Shown in pieces: positions 18,655 through 29,100 of a DNA stretch of 64,000 bases. The DNA lies in NCBI RefSeq assembly GCF_900100975.1, contig NZ_FNFX01000002.1:372001-436000 (forward strand), given 5' to 3'. The DNA is from Methylophilus rhizosphaerae (GTDB lineage: Bacteria; Pseudomonadota; Gammaproteobacteria; Burkholderiales; Methylophilaceae). The position numbers and the translations under genes were made by a program. Within the stretch, counting starts at the first letter, position 1. Every line of letters begins with the position of its first letter. The notes under the pieces are model-generated. The model was given only the letters and a program-made list of their open reading frames with translations, had not been told where the DNA came from and searched no databases.

Positions 18655-21399
18655 ATGACCAGTCACGTTCAACCTGATCCATCCACTTCATCAAAAGTGA
18701 TTTTGTGTGCCTCACCGCGCCTGGCACAAGGCATACGCCAACGCTTGCAACAAGATTACCAGCAGCAGGGATTGTCACAATGGCAGGCAACCCCGGTCTA
18801 TCCGCTACAGGACTGGCTGACCCAGCTCACCGAACACGCCATCCTGTGCGGACAGATAGACGCCACGCAAGCGCCGTTAGGGGTGCTTTCGCCCACACAG
18901 GAGGCGCTGCTCTGGGAACAGGCGATCCAGCATTGCCTCAAGCGCCACGAAGCGACCGAACTGTTTAATACCAGCGGCCTGGCCAGCGCCGCCATCGAAG
19001 CCAACCGCTACCTGATCGAATGGAATATCAGCCTGGACATGGACAACGCCAGCGAAGAAACCCGCCAGTTCATGCAATGGCGGCAGCAGTTCCAGCAGTT
19101 GTGCAGGCAAAGCGGCTACCTGGAAAGCGTACGCTACCAGGCCTGGCAACTGGCCCAATTGCAACAGCATGATTTGCTATTACCTGGCCATCTCCAGCTG
19201 GCCGGATTTGACCGTATCAACCCGCACTTGCAAGCGCTGATAGACACTCTGCAAACAAGGGATGTCAATGTAGAGATCTTTGAAAATGGCATCACTGCCA
19301 CAGACGTCAAACGCATGGCCTTTGCCGAGTCCATGGACGAATGCCGCGCTGCCGTGTACTGGGCGCAACAGCAACTCGCTGTCAATCCGGCAGCCAGGCT
19401 GGCGATTGTGGTGCCGGAACTGGACACCCTGCGAGAAACACTGGCCAACCTGCTGGATGACGTCTTTCACCCTGAAGCACTACATCCCGCACAGGCAGAC
19501 ATACCGCGCTGCTATGAGTTTTCACTGGGCCTGCCCCTGAACCGCTGGCCACTAGTCACCACTGCCCTCGGCCTGCTCAGGCTGGCTTTCCAGCAGCAGG
19601 CATTTACCCAACCTGAACTTTCAGCCCTGCTCGGCGACATCTACTGGTCACAAGCCCGTACCGAAGCCGACGCCCGCGCAGCGCTGGATGCCGAAATGCG
19701 CCAGCAACTGCCATTGCAAGTAAGAAACGCAACGTTCAGCAGATTTGTTGAGCAGAAACAGCAGGATCTCCACCCTATCCTTTGCCCGGCACTGCATGCG
19801 GATTTAAATGTCTTGCTTACCCTGGCGAAACAAACCCCACGCAAACAACTGCCTTCTGCCTGGGTGGTCAGCATTAACCAACTCCTTGAAGCCACCCACT
19901 GGCCCGGTGAACGCAGCCTGTCCAGCCATGAATATCAGTGCCAGCAATCGTTTAAACGTGTGCTTGGCCAATTGGCAGCACTGGATGCCTGGCTTGGCAA
20001 TATAGATGCGATGTCAGCGCTGCACCGCTTGTCGCAGCTATGCCAGGCACAGATTTTCCAGCCGCAGACCGTACGCATGCCGAATATCACGCTGATGGGC
20101 ATGCTGGAAGCCAGTGCGCAACCACTGGATGGCCTGTGGGTAATGGGCATGAATGACCATATCTGGCCGCCGCTCTCGCGCACCAATGCGCTGATTCCGG
20201 CCGAACTGCAACGCCAGGCCGGCACGCCCAATGCCAGCAGCGAAGTGCAGATTGCGTTTGCCAGCCAGATCCACCAGCGACTGCTGTGCTCGGCACACAC
20301 CGTCATTTTTTCCCATGCGGAGAAAGAAGGCGATCGCCTGTTGCGTCTCAGCCCGCTTATCCAGGCCATTACTGAAGCCACCGCGACACCAGGGGCAAAT
20401 ACGCTGGCCGAAACCCTGGCACGCAATAGCCAGCAGGACTGGCAATGGCTGGATGACCACCAGGCACCGCCCATACAGGAAGGCGAACATATCAGTGGTG
20501 GCACCGGCTTGCTGCGTGCGCAGGCGCTCTGCCCGGCCTGGGCGTTTTACCAGTACCGCCTCAAGACACGCAAACTGGAAACGCCACACAATGGCCTGGA
20601 TGCCATGCAACGCGGCGACCTCATACACCGCGTGCTGGCGGCGTTCTGGTCACAGCAAGCCAGGCTGGACTGGCAAACCGTCAGTACAGAAGCGCTGAAA
20701 ATCCAACTTGACCAGATTGCCGCAGATGTCATCGCTGCCTTTAATAGCGAATTTTCCCAACCGTTCTCTGCCGTGTTTTGCCAGCTGGAAGCCGAGCGCC
20801 TGAGTAAACTGGCACTGACCTGGTTATGGGAGGTCGAACGCGAACGTCCGCAAGCATTTGCCGTGACTTCGGTCGAACAAGTATTCAAACCACTGATTGA
20901 AGGCATACAGGTCAAACTGGTGATTGACCGCGTTGACACGCTGGACGATGGCCGTCTGGTGGTGATCGATTACAAAACAGGCAGCATGCCCGATTTTAAA
21001 AACTGGGCTTCGGACAAAATCAGCGAACCACAATTACCGATTTACGCGGCCTTCCTGCTACAGGATGCCGACATTGCCGCCGTCTGCTTTGGCAAGCTGC
21101 GCCTGACGGATGGCGGCTTCGCTGGCGTCGCTGCCGAGGACGATATCGTGCCCGGTATCAAAGCCTTTAACCACGAGAAAAATAAATTGTTTGACCCTGC
21201 GCAGTTCCCCGACTGGCCATCTGTCCTCGCGCACTGGCACACGCAGATCACACGCACGGCGCAAGCGCTCAAAGCCGGTGAAGCCGCTGTGGTATTTGAG
21301 TCTGAACAAGACTTGGGCTATTGCGATGTGCTGCCCTTGTTGCGCCTGCCCGAGCGACAGTTACAGTTTGAGCACCTTCAGGCAGGAGGTGCCGCATGA
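18655..21399 (+). CDS. AddB-like nuclease of an AddAB-type repair complex
   Basis: 914 aa. It matches the family of proteins called 'probable DNA repair protein' in Beta- and Gammaproteobacteria. The N-terminal part has a degenerate helicase fold without a Walker A motif (KVILCASPRLAQGIRQRL). The C-terminal PD-(D/E)XK nuclease shows LVIDRVDTLDDGRLVVIDYKTG and then PQLPIYAAFL. The cysteine before the nuclease (QALCPAWAFYQYRL) recalls the Fe-S cysteines of AddB, but a full set of four is not evident. The stop overlaps the start of the helicase gene (ATGA). Together they would process double-strand breaks for RecA. Confidence 0.9.
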   Translation: MTSHVQPDPSTSSKVILCASPRLAQGIRQRLQQDYQQQGLSQWQATPVYPLQDWLTQLTEHAILCGQIDATQAPLGVLSPTQEALLWEQAIQHCLKRHEATELFNTSGLASAAIEANRYLIEWNISLDMDNASEETRQFMQWRQQFQQLCRQSGYLESVRYQAWQLAQLQQHDLLLPGHLQLAGFDRINPHLQALIDTLQTRDVNVEIFENGITATDVKRMAFAESMDECRAAVYWAQQQLAVNPAARLAIVVPELDTLRETLANLLDDVFHPEALHPAQADIPRCYEFSLGLPLNRWPLVTTALGLLRLAFQQQAFTQPELSALLGDIYWSQARTEADARAALDAEMRQQLPLQVRNATFSRFVEQKQQDLHPILCPALHADLNVLLTLAKQTPRKQLPSAWVVSINQLLEATHWPGERSLSSHEYQCQQSFKRVLGQLAALDAWLGNIDAMSALHRLSQLCQAQIFQPQTVRMPNITLMGMLEASAQPLDGLWVMGMNDHIWPPLSRTNALIPAELQRQAGTPNASSEVQIAFASQIHQRLLCSAHTVIFSHAEKEGDRLLRLSPLIQAITEATATPGANTLAETLARNSQQDWQWLDDHQAPPIQEGEHISGGTGLLRAQALCPAWAFYQYRLKTRKLETPHNGLDAMQRGDLIHRVLAAFWSQQARLDWQTVSTEALKIQLDQIAADVIAAFNSEFSQPFSAVFCQLEAERLSKLALTWLWEVERERPQAFAVTSVEQVFKPLIEGIQVKLVIDRVDTLDDGRLVVIDYKTGSMPDFKNWASDKISEPQLPIYAAFLLQDADIAAVCFGKLRLTDGGFAGVAAEDDIVPGIKAFNHEKNKLFDPAQFPDWPSVLAHWHTQITRTAQALKAGEAAVVFESEQDLGYCDVLPLLRLPERQLQFEHLQAGGAA

Positions 21400-24300
21400 A
21401 AATGACAGAGGTTGACTTCCAGCAAGCACTGGCGCTGGATGCCGCCAACCGTGAACGTGCACTAGACGTGGCATCCTTTATTGTCGAAGCCCCGGCGGGC
21501 GCCGGTAAAACCGAGTTGCTGACGCAGCGTTTTCTCAAGCTGCTGCAAACCGTACAGGCACCCGAAGAAATTATCGCCATCACCTTTACCAATAAGGCCG
21601 CGTCGGAAATGCGGGCGCGTATCCTCGATAGCCTGCTGCTTGCAGCCACTGGTGTGCCGCCGGAAGCACCACACAAACAAATCACCTATGCGTTAGGCCA
21701 GCAAGCCTTGCGACGCTCGGCGGAGTTGCAATGGCATTTGCTGGAAAGCCCGGCACGCCTGCGTATTTACACCATCGACTCGCTGTGTGCCAACCTGGCG
21801 CGGCAAATGCCTTTATTGAGCCGTTTTGGCACACAACCGGCGGTCACTGAAGATGCCTGGGCCTATTACCGTGAAGCGGCTGGCCTGACATTGCAGACCA
21901 TGGATGACGATAGCCTGGGCGAACCGGTGTGCCGCGTGCTGCGTTATATGGATAACGACCAGACCAGGCTGGAAAGCCTGCTCATGTCCATGCTGGCCAA
22001 GCGTGAGCAATGGCTGCATTTAAGCCAGGCCAAAGAGCATGACCAGGCGAAAAATGCGCTGGTTTATCTGATAGAAACTGAATTACAGGCAGTACTGACA
22101 GCCATCCCCGCGCGCCTGCAACAAGCACTGATGCCGATTGCGCGCTATGCCGCCAGCCAGTTGCCGCCTGAGCATGCTTTATCTGCCCTGCTGGATTGGC
22201 AGACACCGTTGACAGCCAGCATCGAAGATTTGCCAGGCTGGCGTACACTGGCCGAATTGCTGCTGACCAGCAGCGGTGGTTTGCGCAAACGGCTGGATAA
22301 AAACATGGGCCTGCCTGCCACCGATGAGGCCAAGCCGTACAAAGAAGCGCTGACTGAGATGTTGGCTGGCCTCGCCCAGCACAGTGACAGCGAGCGCAAC
22401 CTGGCGCGCATCCGCCTGTTACCGGATGCCAATGGCGAAGACGACGCCATGATTCAGGCACTGAGCCAGCTACTGAATATTGCTGCCGCACAATTATGGC
22501 TGTGCTTTCAGGCGCAAAATGAAGTCGACTTTGTCGAAATCGCCCAACGCGCCTTCCAGGCACTGCAAGAAGGTGATGAAGCCACCGAACTGGCCATGCG
22601 GCTGGATTACCGTATCCAGCATTTACTGGTCGATGAGTTCCAGGATACCAGCCCGATGCAGATCGACCTGCTCAAGGCACTGACACGCGGCTGGCAGCCG
22701 GGCGATGGCCGCACGCTGTTTGCCGTCGGCGATCCCATGCAGTCGATTTACCGCTTCCGCAAGGCCAATGTCGGCCTGTTCCTCAATGCCGCGTTGCACG
22801 GCATCGCCGATATTGCGCTGACACCGCTCAAACTATGGCGCAACAACCGCTCCTGTCCGCCTGTAGTGGACTGGATCAACCAGACTTTTGCCGGCATGCT
22901 GCCTGCGCGCGATGCGCCACAGCAAGGCGCGATTGCCTACCGGCCGTTTGTCGCCACGCGGGCCGAGGCCACGGGTGCGGGCGTATTTGTGCATCCCTTG
23001 ATCACGCCAGTGAATAGCGAAGACGAAGAACCGGCCGATATCCGCCACCTGGAAGCTGAACAGATTATCCGCATCATCCAGCAAACACGTGCCGATAAAC
23101 CTGACGCCAGCATTGCCGTGCTGGTGCGTGCGCGCAAACATTTGCATGCACTGGTGACAGAAATGCGCAGAAATCACAGCGAGTTAAGTTTCCAGGCGGT
23201 GGAAATTGAAGAACTGGCTAACCGACAGATTGTGCAGGATTTACTCACGCTGACACATGCGCTGCATCAACGCGCCGATCGCGTGCACTGGCTGGCACTG
23301 CTACGTGCACCCTGGTGCGGGCTCACACTGGCTGACATGCATGCACTGATAGGCCAGGATGGCCAGCGCAGTGTGCTTAGCCTGTTGGGCGACGAAAAGA
23401 TCCTTGCCCGTTTAAGTGCAGATGGCCAGGCGCGTGCACTCCATGTGCGCGACGTCATGCAAAACGCATTACAGTGGCGAGGCCGCACCACGGTCAGCCG
23501 CTGGGTGCATAACACCTGGCTGCGACTGGGGGGTGCCGACTGTTTATGGAATGAAAGCGATGTGCAGGATGTGCAGGCCTTTTTCGCCCGTATCGCCGCG
23601 CTGGAACAACACGGCCAGTTTAACCCGCAAGCGCTGGCAGAAGATGTGCAAAAACTCTACGCCGCACCTGACGCCAAAGCAGATGCCAGTTTGCAGTTCA
23701 TGACCATCCACAAATCCAAAGGGCTGGAGTTTGACACCGTGATCCTGCCCGGCCTAGATGGCAGCAATCCGCCGGATGATGCCAAGCTGGTGATCTGGGA
23801 AGAAGTGCCGATGGAAGATGGCCACACCGAACTGGTGGCCGCGCCGTTTGTACCCACCGCACTCAAACGCCAGCAAGCAACCATCACCACCTATGATTAT
23901 TTAAACGACCTGGACAAAACACGCGCCGCTTATGAAGATGCCCGCGTGCTCTATGTCGCCGCCACGCGCGCCGAACGGCAACTGCATCTGCTGGGTGCCG
24001 CAAAAATAGATAAAGACGGTCAGCCACAGCCGCGCAAAAACACCTTTTTGCATCTGCTGTGGCCAGCGGTGAATACCCGGTTTACGCCGGAACACGACAT
24101 TGTGGCACGCGCCACAACAACACAGACTGAAGCCGACATCCGTCAGTTTGTCCCCAAGCTTATTCGCTTGCGGCAACCTGCACCGCCAGAAATTCTGCAA
24201 GCCGCTACAGGAACGACGATACTTTCCGGCTATGCACCAGACACTGCAGACACCACAATCGCAATACTGGAAGCAGACATCGGCACCCTGGCCCATCTTT

Positions 24301-24767
24301 ACCTGCAACTGGTGGTCGGACAAGGTTTAACCGCCTGGCAGGATGCTGTCAAAAACCAGTTTTCACATTATCTGGTGGCTATGCAGCGCTGGCTCAAACA
24401 GCGTGGTTACCAGGAAAGTGATGCGACAGATGGCGCAAAAAAAGTAGCACGTTTGCTGACTACCACGCTGCAATCTGCCGATGGCCAGTGGGTGTTACAA
24501 CCGCATCCGCAGGCAGCGTCAGAACTGGCCATTGAACAACTGGTGGAGGGTAAAAAAATCATAGACCGCACCTTTGTCGCAGACGGCGTGCGCTGGATCG
24601 TGGATTACAAATCCATGCCCGTCACCGAACATGACTCCTTGAGCGCATTGGCAGGCACATTTAAACCGCAACTGGCAGCGTATGCGCAGTTATTCCGGCA
24701 GGAAGGCCTGCCAGTAAACATAGCCATTCTGTTTTTGAGTATTGGTAAAATAGTCACCATTGAGTAA
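21396..24767 (+). CDS. AddA/RecB-like UvrD-family helicase-nuclease
   Basis: 1123 aa. Superfamily 1 helicase motifs in order: Walker A APAGAGKTELLTQRF (~residue 30-45), motif II LLVDEFQDTSPMQ (~410), motif III GDPMQSIYRFRKA (~445), TIHKSKGLEFD (~770) and motif VI YVAATRAERQLHL (~855). The C-terminus ends in a PD-(D/E)XK nuclease (VDYKSM). The upstream partner is the AddB-like nuclease, joined by a 4-base ATGA overlap. The pair is the likely RecBCD/AddAB substitute of this organism. No Chi-recognition element can be judged from sequence. Confidence 0.93.
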   Translation: MKMTEVDFQQALALDAANRERALDVASFIVEAPAGAGKTELLTQRFLKLLQTVQAPEEIIAITFTNKAASEMRARILDSLLLAATGVPPEAPHKQITYALGQQALRRSAELQWHLLESPARLRIYTIDSLCANLARQMPLLSRFGTQPAVTEDAWAYYREAAGLTLQTMDDDSLGEPVCRVLRYMDNDQTRLESLLMSMLAKREQWLHLSQAKEHDQAKNALVYLIETELQAVLTAIPARLQQALMPIARYAASQLPPEHALSALLDWQTPLTASIEDLPGWRTLAELLLTSSGGLRKRLDKNMGLPATDEAKPYKEALTEMLAGLAQHSDSERNLARIRLLPDANGEDDAMIQALSQLLNIAAAQLWLCFQAQNEVDFVEIAQRAFQALQEGDEATELAMRLDYRIQHLLVDEFQDTSPMQIDLLKALTRGWQPGDGRTLFAVGDPMQSIYRFRKANVGLFLNAALHGIADIALTPLKLWRNNRSCPPVVDWINQTFAGMLPARDAPQQGAIAYRPFVATRAEATGAGVFVHPLITPVNSEDEEPADIRHLEAEQIIRIIQQTRADKPDASIAVLVRARKHLHALVTEMRRNHSELSFQAVEIEELANRQIVQDLLTLTHALHQRADRVHWLALLRAPWCGLTLADMHALIGQDGQRSVLSLLGDEKILARLSADGQARALHVRDVMQNALQWRGRTTVSRWVHNTWLRLGGADCLWNESDVQDVQAFFARIAALEQHGQFNPQALAEDVQKLYAAPDAKADASLQFMTIHKSKGLEFDTVILPGLDGSNPPDDAKLVIWEEVPMEDGHTELVAAPFVPTALKRQQATITTYDYLNDLDKTRAAYEDARVLYVAATRAERQLHLLGAAKIDKDGQPQPRKNTFLHLLWPAVNTRFTPEHDIVARATTTQTEADIRQFVPKLIRLRQPAPPEILQAATGTTILSGYAPDTADTTIAILEADIGTLAHLYLQLVVGQGLTAWQDAVKNQFSHYLVAMQRWLKQRGYQESDATDGAKKVARLLTTTLQSADGQWVLQPHPQAASELAIEQLVEGKKIIDRTFVADGVRWIVDYKSMPVTEHDSLSALAGTFKPQLAAYAQLFRQEGLPVNIAILFLSIGKIVTIE

Positions 24768-24777
24768 AGGATCAAAG

Positions 24778-25437
24778 ATGATAGCAAAACAGCAAATCCT
24801 GGATGCTTTCCAGTTCCGTCATGCCTGCAAGGAATTTGACGCCAGTAAAAAAATCCCCCAGGACGAATTTGAGCTCATACTGGAAGCCGCCCGCCTGTCA
24901 CCAAGCTCATTTGGTTTCGAGCCCTGGCACTTTATTGTGGTGCAGGACAAAACGCTACGTGAAACCCTGAAACAACATGCCTGGGGCGCACCGCTTAAGC
25001 TGGATACCGCCAGCCACTTTGTACTGTGCCTGGCAATGAAATCACCATTCCTGAAACCGGATGGCCCTTACTTGCCAAAATTCATGCGTGAAGTACAGCA
25101 CCATCCACAAGAGGTAGCCGAAACACGTTTGGGCTTTTATACCCAGTTCCAGCAATCTGACTTTGACCTGACCGATGAACGCAAACTGTTCGACTGGGCG
25201 GCCAAACAGTGTTATTTGCCGCTGGCCAATATGATGACAGTAGCTGCCATGCGCGGCATAGATAGCTGCCCGATTGAAGGGTTCAAGCAGAAAGAAACCG
25301 ATGCCCTGCTGGCGGAACAGTTTGGCGTTAATCTACAGGAATATGGCCTGGCGTATATGGTCGCTTTTGGCTACCGCAAACATGCGCCACGAGAAAAAAC
25401 GCGCCGCGCGATGGATCAGGTAGTGAGTTGGAAATGA
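24778..25437 (+). CDS. Nitroreductase-family NAD(P)H-dependent flavoprotein
   Basis: 219 aa from ATG 24778; a TTG at 24760 is in frame, but AAAGGA lies at the proper distance from 24778. FMN-binding features of the NfsB-like nitroreductases are present: FRHACKEFDASKKI, LSPSSFGFEPWHFIVV, and the C-terminal YGLAYMVAFGYRKHAPREKTRR. It would reduce nitroaromatics or quinones with NAD(P)H; the natural substrate is unknown. It starts 10 bases after the helicase stop, so it may be co-transcribed with the repair genes. Confidence 0.88.
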   Translation: MIAKQQILDAFQFRHACKEFDASKKIPQDEFELILEAARLSPSSFGFEPWHFIVVQDKTLRETLKQHAWGAPLKLDTASHFVLCLAMKSPFLKPDGPYLPKFMREVQHHPQEVAETRLGFYTQFQQSDFDLTDERKLFDWAAKQCYLPLANMMTVAAMRGIDSCPIEGFKQKETDALLAEQFGVNLQEYGLAYMVAFGYRKHAPREKTRRAMDQVVSWK

Positions 25438-25450
25438 AACGATCAGTTAA

Positions 25451-25510
25451 CCGCCGGTACACACCGATAACGCCCCTGTATCATCGGCGTTCATCCGCAT
25501 TTAACGGCGG
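25451..25510. repeat. Diverged REP-like inverted repeat, copy A
   Basis: The element lies between convergent nitroreductase and dedA genes. Its right part (25483-25510) matches the right arm of the intact copy at 33277-33304 at 22 of 28 positions. Its left part keeps CCGCCG and an ACACaCCGAT segment but lacks about 10 bases of the other copy's left arm. It can still fold in part and may act as a terminator for both genes. Confidence 0.6.
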
Positions 25511-25518
25511 CAAATCGC

Positions 25519-26136
25519 TTAAGATTGCTCGTTTTTAAAGTGCCGGCGTACATACCACGCCAGGAATACCACACCTAGTGCGGCGATCACGTAATGTGAC
25601 TCATGGAAGTAAACTTTCAGGTCTTCCCAATGCTCGCCGGTTTTCATGCCGATATAACCCAGCACCCAGCACCAGATCAGTGAGCCAGCAAACGTATAAG
25701 CGATAAAGCGCGTTATATTCATGCGCGCCACTCCTGCCGGAAAGGCGATAAAGGTACGCACGGCAGGTAGCAACCGGGCGATAAAAATAATAATTTCACC
25801 GTAACTGGCAAACCAGCGGTCAGCCATATCCAGGTCTTTTTTGCTGATGAGCACATATTTGCCATATTTTTCCACCAATGGACGCCCGCCGTACATGCCG
25901 AGGTAATACGCCGGAATCGACCCGAGCACACAGCCAATCGCCCCCGCCAGGGCGATCCCCCATAACGTCAGTTCTCCCCTGGACACCAGAAAACCGGCAA
26001 ATGGCATGATGATTTCTGAAGGCAATGGAATACAGGCAGATTCAATCGCCATTAACAACACCACACCACCGTAGCCCATGGTAGAGATCACCCCGATAAT
26101 CCAGGTGACGATGGCGGCCATGATTTTTTCTAGCAT
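25519..26136 (-). CDS. DedA-family membrane protein
   Basis: 205 aa with about five hydrophobic segments and the family signature of the DedA/SNARE-associated group: ACIPLPSEIIMPFAGFLV and the later FIARLLPAVRTFIAFPAG with conserved Arg and Gly. DedA proteins are inner-membrane proteins linked to phospholipid (undecaprenyl phosphate) flipping and proton-dependent homeostasis. Its ATG overlaps the stop of mfd by one base (TAATG), so translation is coupled to mfd. Confidence 0.92.
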   Translation of the reverse strand: MLEKIMAAIVTWIIGVISTMGYGGVVLLMAIESACIPLPSEIIMPFAGFLVSRGELTLWGIALAGAIGCVLGSIPAYYLGMYGGRPLVEKYGKYVLISKKDLDMADRWFASYGEIIIFIARLLPAVRTFIAFPAGVARMNITRFIAYTFAGSLIWCWVLGYIGMKTGEHWEDLKVYFHESHYVIAALGVVFLAWYVRRHFKNEQS

Positions 26137-29100
26137 TAACTGAATTCCTTCAAAAGTGTTTTCACCAGTTCTACACGGTGATTGAGATTCCCTAACTGCA
26201 CGGTCACACGTAATTTATCCGGCCCGTTCATGCGGCAGCGCTTGTCACGCTGCAACAAGTTGATCAGTTTCATAGGATCAATATCTGCTTTCGGATTGAA
26301 TTGTAGCTGAATCGCGGCATCTGAAGCATCAATCTTGACAATGCCCAATGGTTTGGCGGCAATACGCAGGCGATGGCAGGCAATCAAGGCTTCGCCAGGC
26401 TCCGGCAGCAAGCCGAAACGATCAATCAGCTCTTCCTGCATCACATCCAGCGCTTCATCGTCTTCGCAATTGGCGAGACGTTTGTAGAGCACCAGGCGCT
26501 CATGTACATCCGGACAGTAATTGTTCGGCAGCAAGGCTGGCGTATGCAGGTTGATTTCGGTGGTGACCCCTAATGGCGCATCCAGGTCAGGTTCCTTGCC
26601 GGCCTTGAGTTGTTTGACAGCATGGTTCAGCATGTCGGAATACAGGTTAAAGCCTATCTCCTGCATCTCGCCACTCTGGCTGTCACCTAACAACTCCCCT
26701 GCGCCACGGATTTCCAGGTCATGCATGGCCAGGTGGAAACCAGCCCCCAAGTCTTCCAGCAGCTGGATGGCATCCAGCCGTTTTTGTGCTTGCGGCGTAA
26801 TCGTGCGATGCGGATCAGTCAACAGGTAGGCATAAGCCTGGTGATGGCTGCGGCCAACGCGGCCACGTAACTGGTGCAATTGCGCCAGGCCGAACATATC
26901 CGCCCGGTTGATAATCATGGTGTTGGCAGTTGGTACGTCAATGCCGGTTTCAACAATGGTGGTACACAGTAACAGGTTGGCACGCTGCTGGTAAAAGTCG
27001 CGCATCACATGTTCCAGTTCGCGTTCGCGTAACTGGCCGTGACCGATCACAATCCGCGCTTCGGGTAAAAACTTCTCCAGCTTTTCCTTCATCACATAGA
27101 TGGTATCAACCTCGTTATGCAGGAAATACACCTGTCCGCCACGCTTGAATTCACGCATCACCGCTTCGCGGATAATGCCTTCGGAATATTCGGTATGGAA
27201 AGTTTTAATCGCCAGGCGTTTTTGCGGTGGCGTGGAAATGACCGAAAATTCGCGCAAACCTTCCATCGCCATGCTCAATGTCCGTGGGATCGGCGTCGCC
27301 GTCAGTGTCAGTACATCGACTTCAGCTCGCAGCGCTTTCATCTGCTCCTTTTGGCGCACACCAAAACGGTGTTCTTCATCCAGGATCGCCAGGCCTAGGT
27401 TCTTGAACTTCACATCTTTCTGGATCAGCCTGTGCGTACCGATGATGATATCAATGCTGCCATCTGCCAATCCTTTCAGTGCCTCAGCCTGCTCTTTGGC
27501 GGTACGGAAACGGGAAATCTCGGCAATCTTGATCGGCCATTCGGCAAAACGATCCACGAAGTTCTGGTAATGCTGTTCGGCCAGCAAAGTCGTGGGCACC
27601 AGCACAGCCACCTGGCGACCACCCATCACAGCAACAAACGCGGCACGCAAGGCAACTTCGGTTTTACCGAAGCCGACATCACCACATACCAGCCTGTCCA
27701 TGGGCCTGCCAGACTGCATGTCTTTAATCACGTTTTCGATGGCTTCCAGCTGATCTGGTGTTTCCTCAAACGGGAAGCCTTCACAGAAAGCTTCATAGTC
27801 ATGCAGGCTCAGGGTAAACGCATGGCCACGGCGTGCAGCGCGTTGTGCATATAAATTAAGCAACTCAGCTGCCGTATCGCGAATCTGCTTGAGTGCTTTT
27901 TTCTTGGCTTTTTCCCACTGCCCGCTACCCAGCCGGTGCAAGGGCGCGCTTTCCGGCGGGCCACCGGAATAACGTGAAATCAGGAATAGCTGCGAGACCG
28001 GTACGTATAACTTGTCTTCACCGAAATATTCAATCAGCAACAGCTCGGTTTCACCTTCGCCGAAATCGATATTGACCAGGCCTTTGTAACGCCCTACGCC
28101 ATGCTGCTCATGCACCACCGGATCATCCAGGCGTAATTCGGACAAGTCCTTGAGCATGCCTTCGGCATTGCGCGCTTTTTCCTGGTTACGGCGACGCTGC
28201 TGGCGCACGGTGCCAGCATATAGCTCGGCCTCGGTAATGACAGCCCGCTCACCATCCACAAAGCCCTGATGTAACGGCGCCACACCCAGCATGACCGGGA
28301 ACTGGCTTTCGGCAAACCCGGCCCAGTCTTCCGCCAGGGAAAAGGTCACGCCATGCTGGCTGAATAATTGCGCGATGGTTTCGCGCCGGCCCAGGCTTTC
28401 TGCTGCGATCAGCACGCGCCCGCTGAACTGGTTTATGAACGCCTGTAATTTATGTAAAGGCTGGTCGGCACGACGGTCAACATCCACTGTTGGCATGCTC
28501 GTCGTGGTTTGCAACTGGTGATGCACCAGCGCAAAAGCATGTGTCTGCCTGAAGAATTCGTCAGTCTTCTGCAGCAGGGTTTCCGGCCGTAAAATCGGTT
28601 TTTCGGCATCATGGGCCATCAGGCGGTAACGGCTGCTGGCATCGGCCCAGAAGGTTTGTGCGGCCTTATCCAAGTCACCATGCAAGCAGAGCACGGTCTG
28701 CTGGGGAAGATAATCAAACAAAGTCGCCGTTTGCTCAAAAAACAGCGGTAAATACCACTCCACGCCGCCACTTGGCGTGCCTTTGCTCACGTCTTTGTAA
28801 ATTTTGGCACGCTGCGGATCACCTTCGAAATACTCCCGGAACTGACTGCGGAAACGCGTAATCGCCGCTTCATCCATGGGAAATTCCCGCGCCGGCAGCA
28901 TGCGGATTTCAGGTACCGGGTAAACACTGCGCTGGGTATCAATATCAAAGGTTCGTATGGTCTCGATTTCGTCATCAAACAAATCAATGCGATATGGCAA
29001 TGTGCTGCCCATGGGATATAAATCGACCAGGCCACCACGCACGCTGAACTCACCCGGGCTCATGACCTGGCTGACATGGTGGTAACCGGCCTGTGCACAT

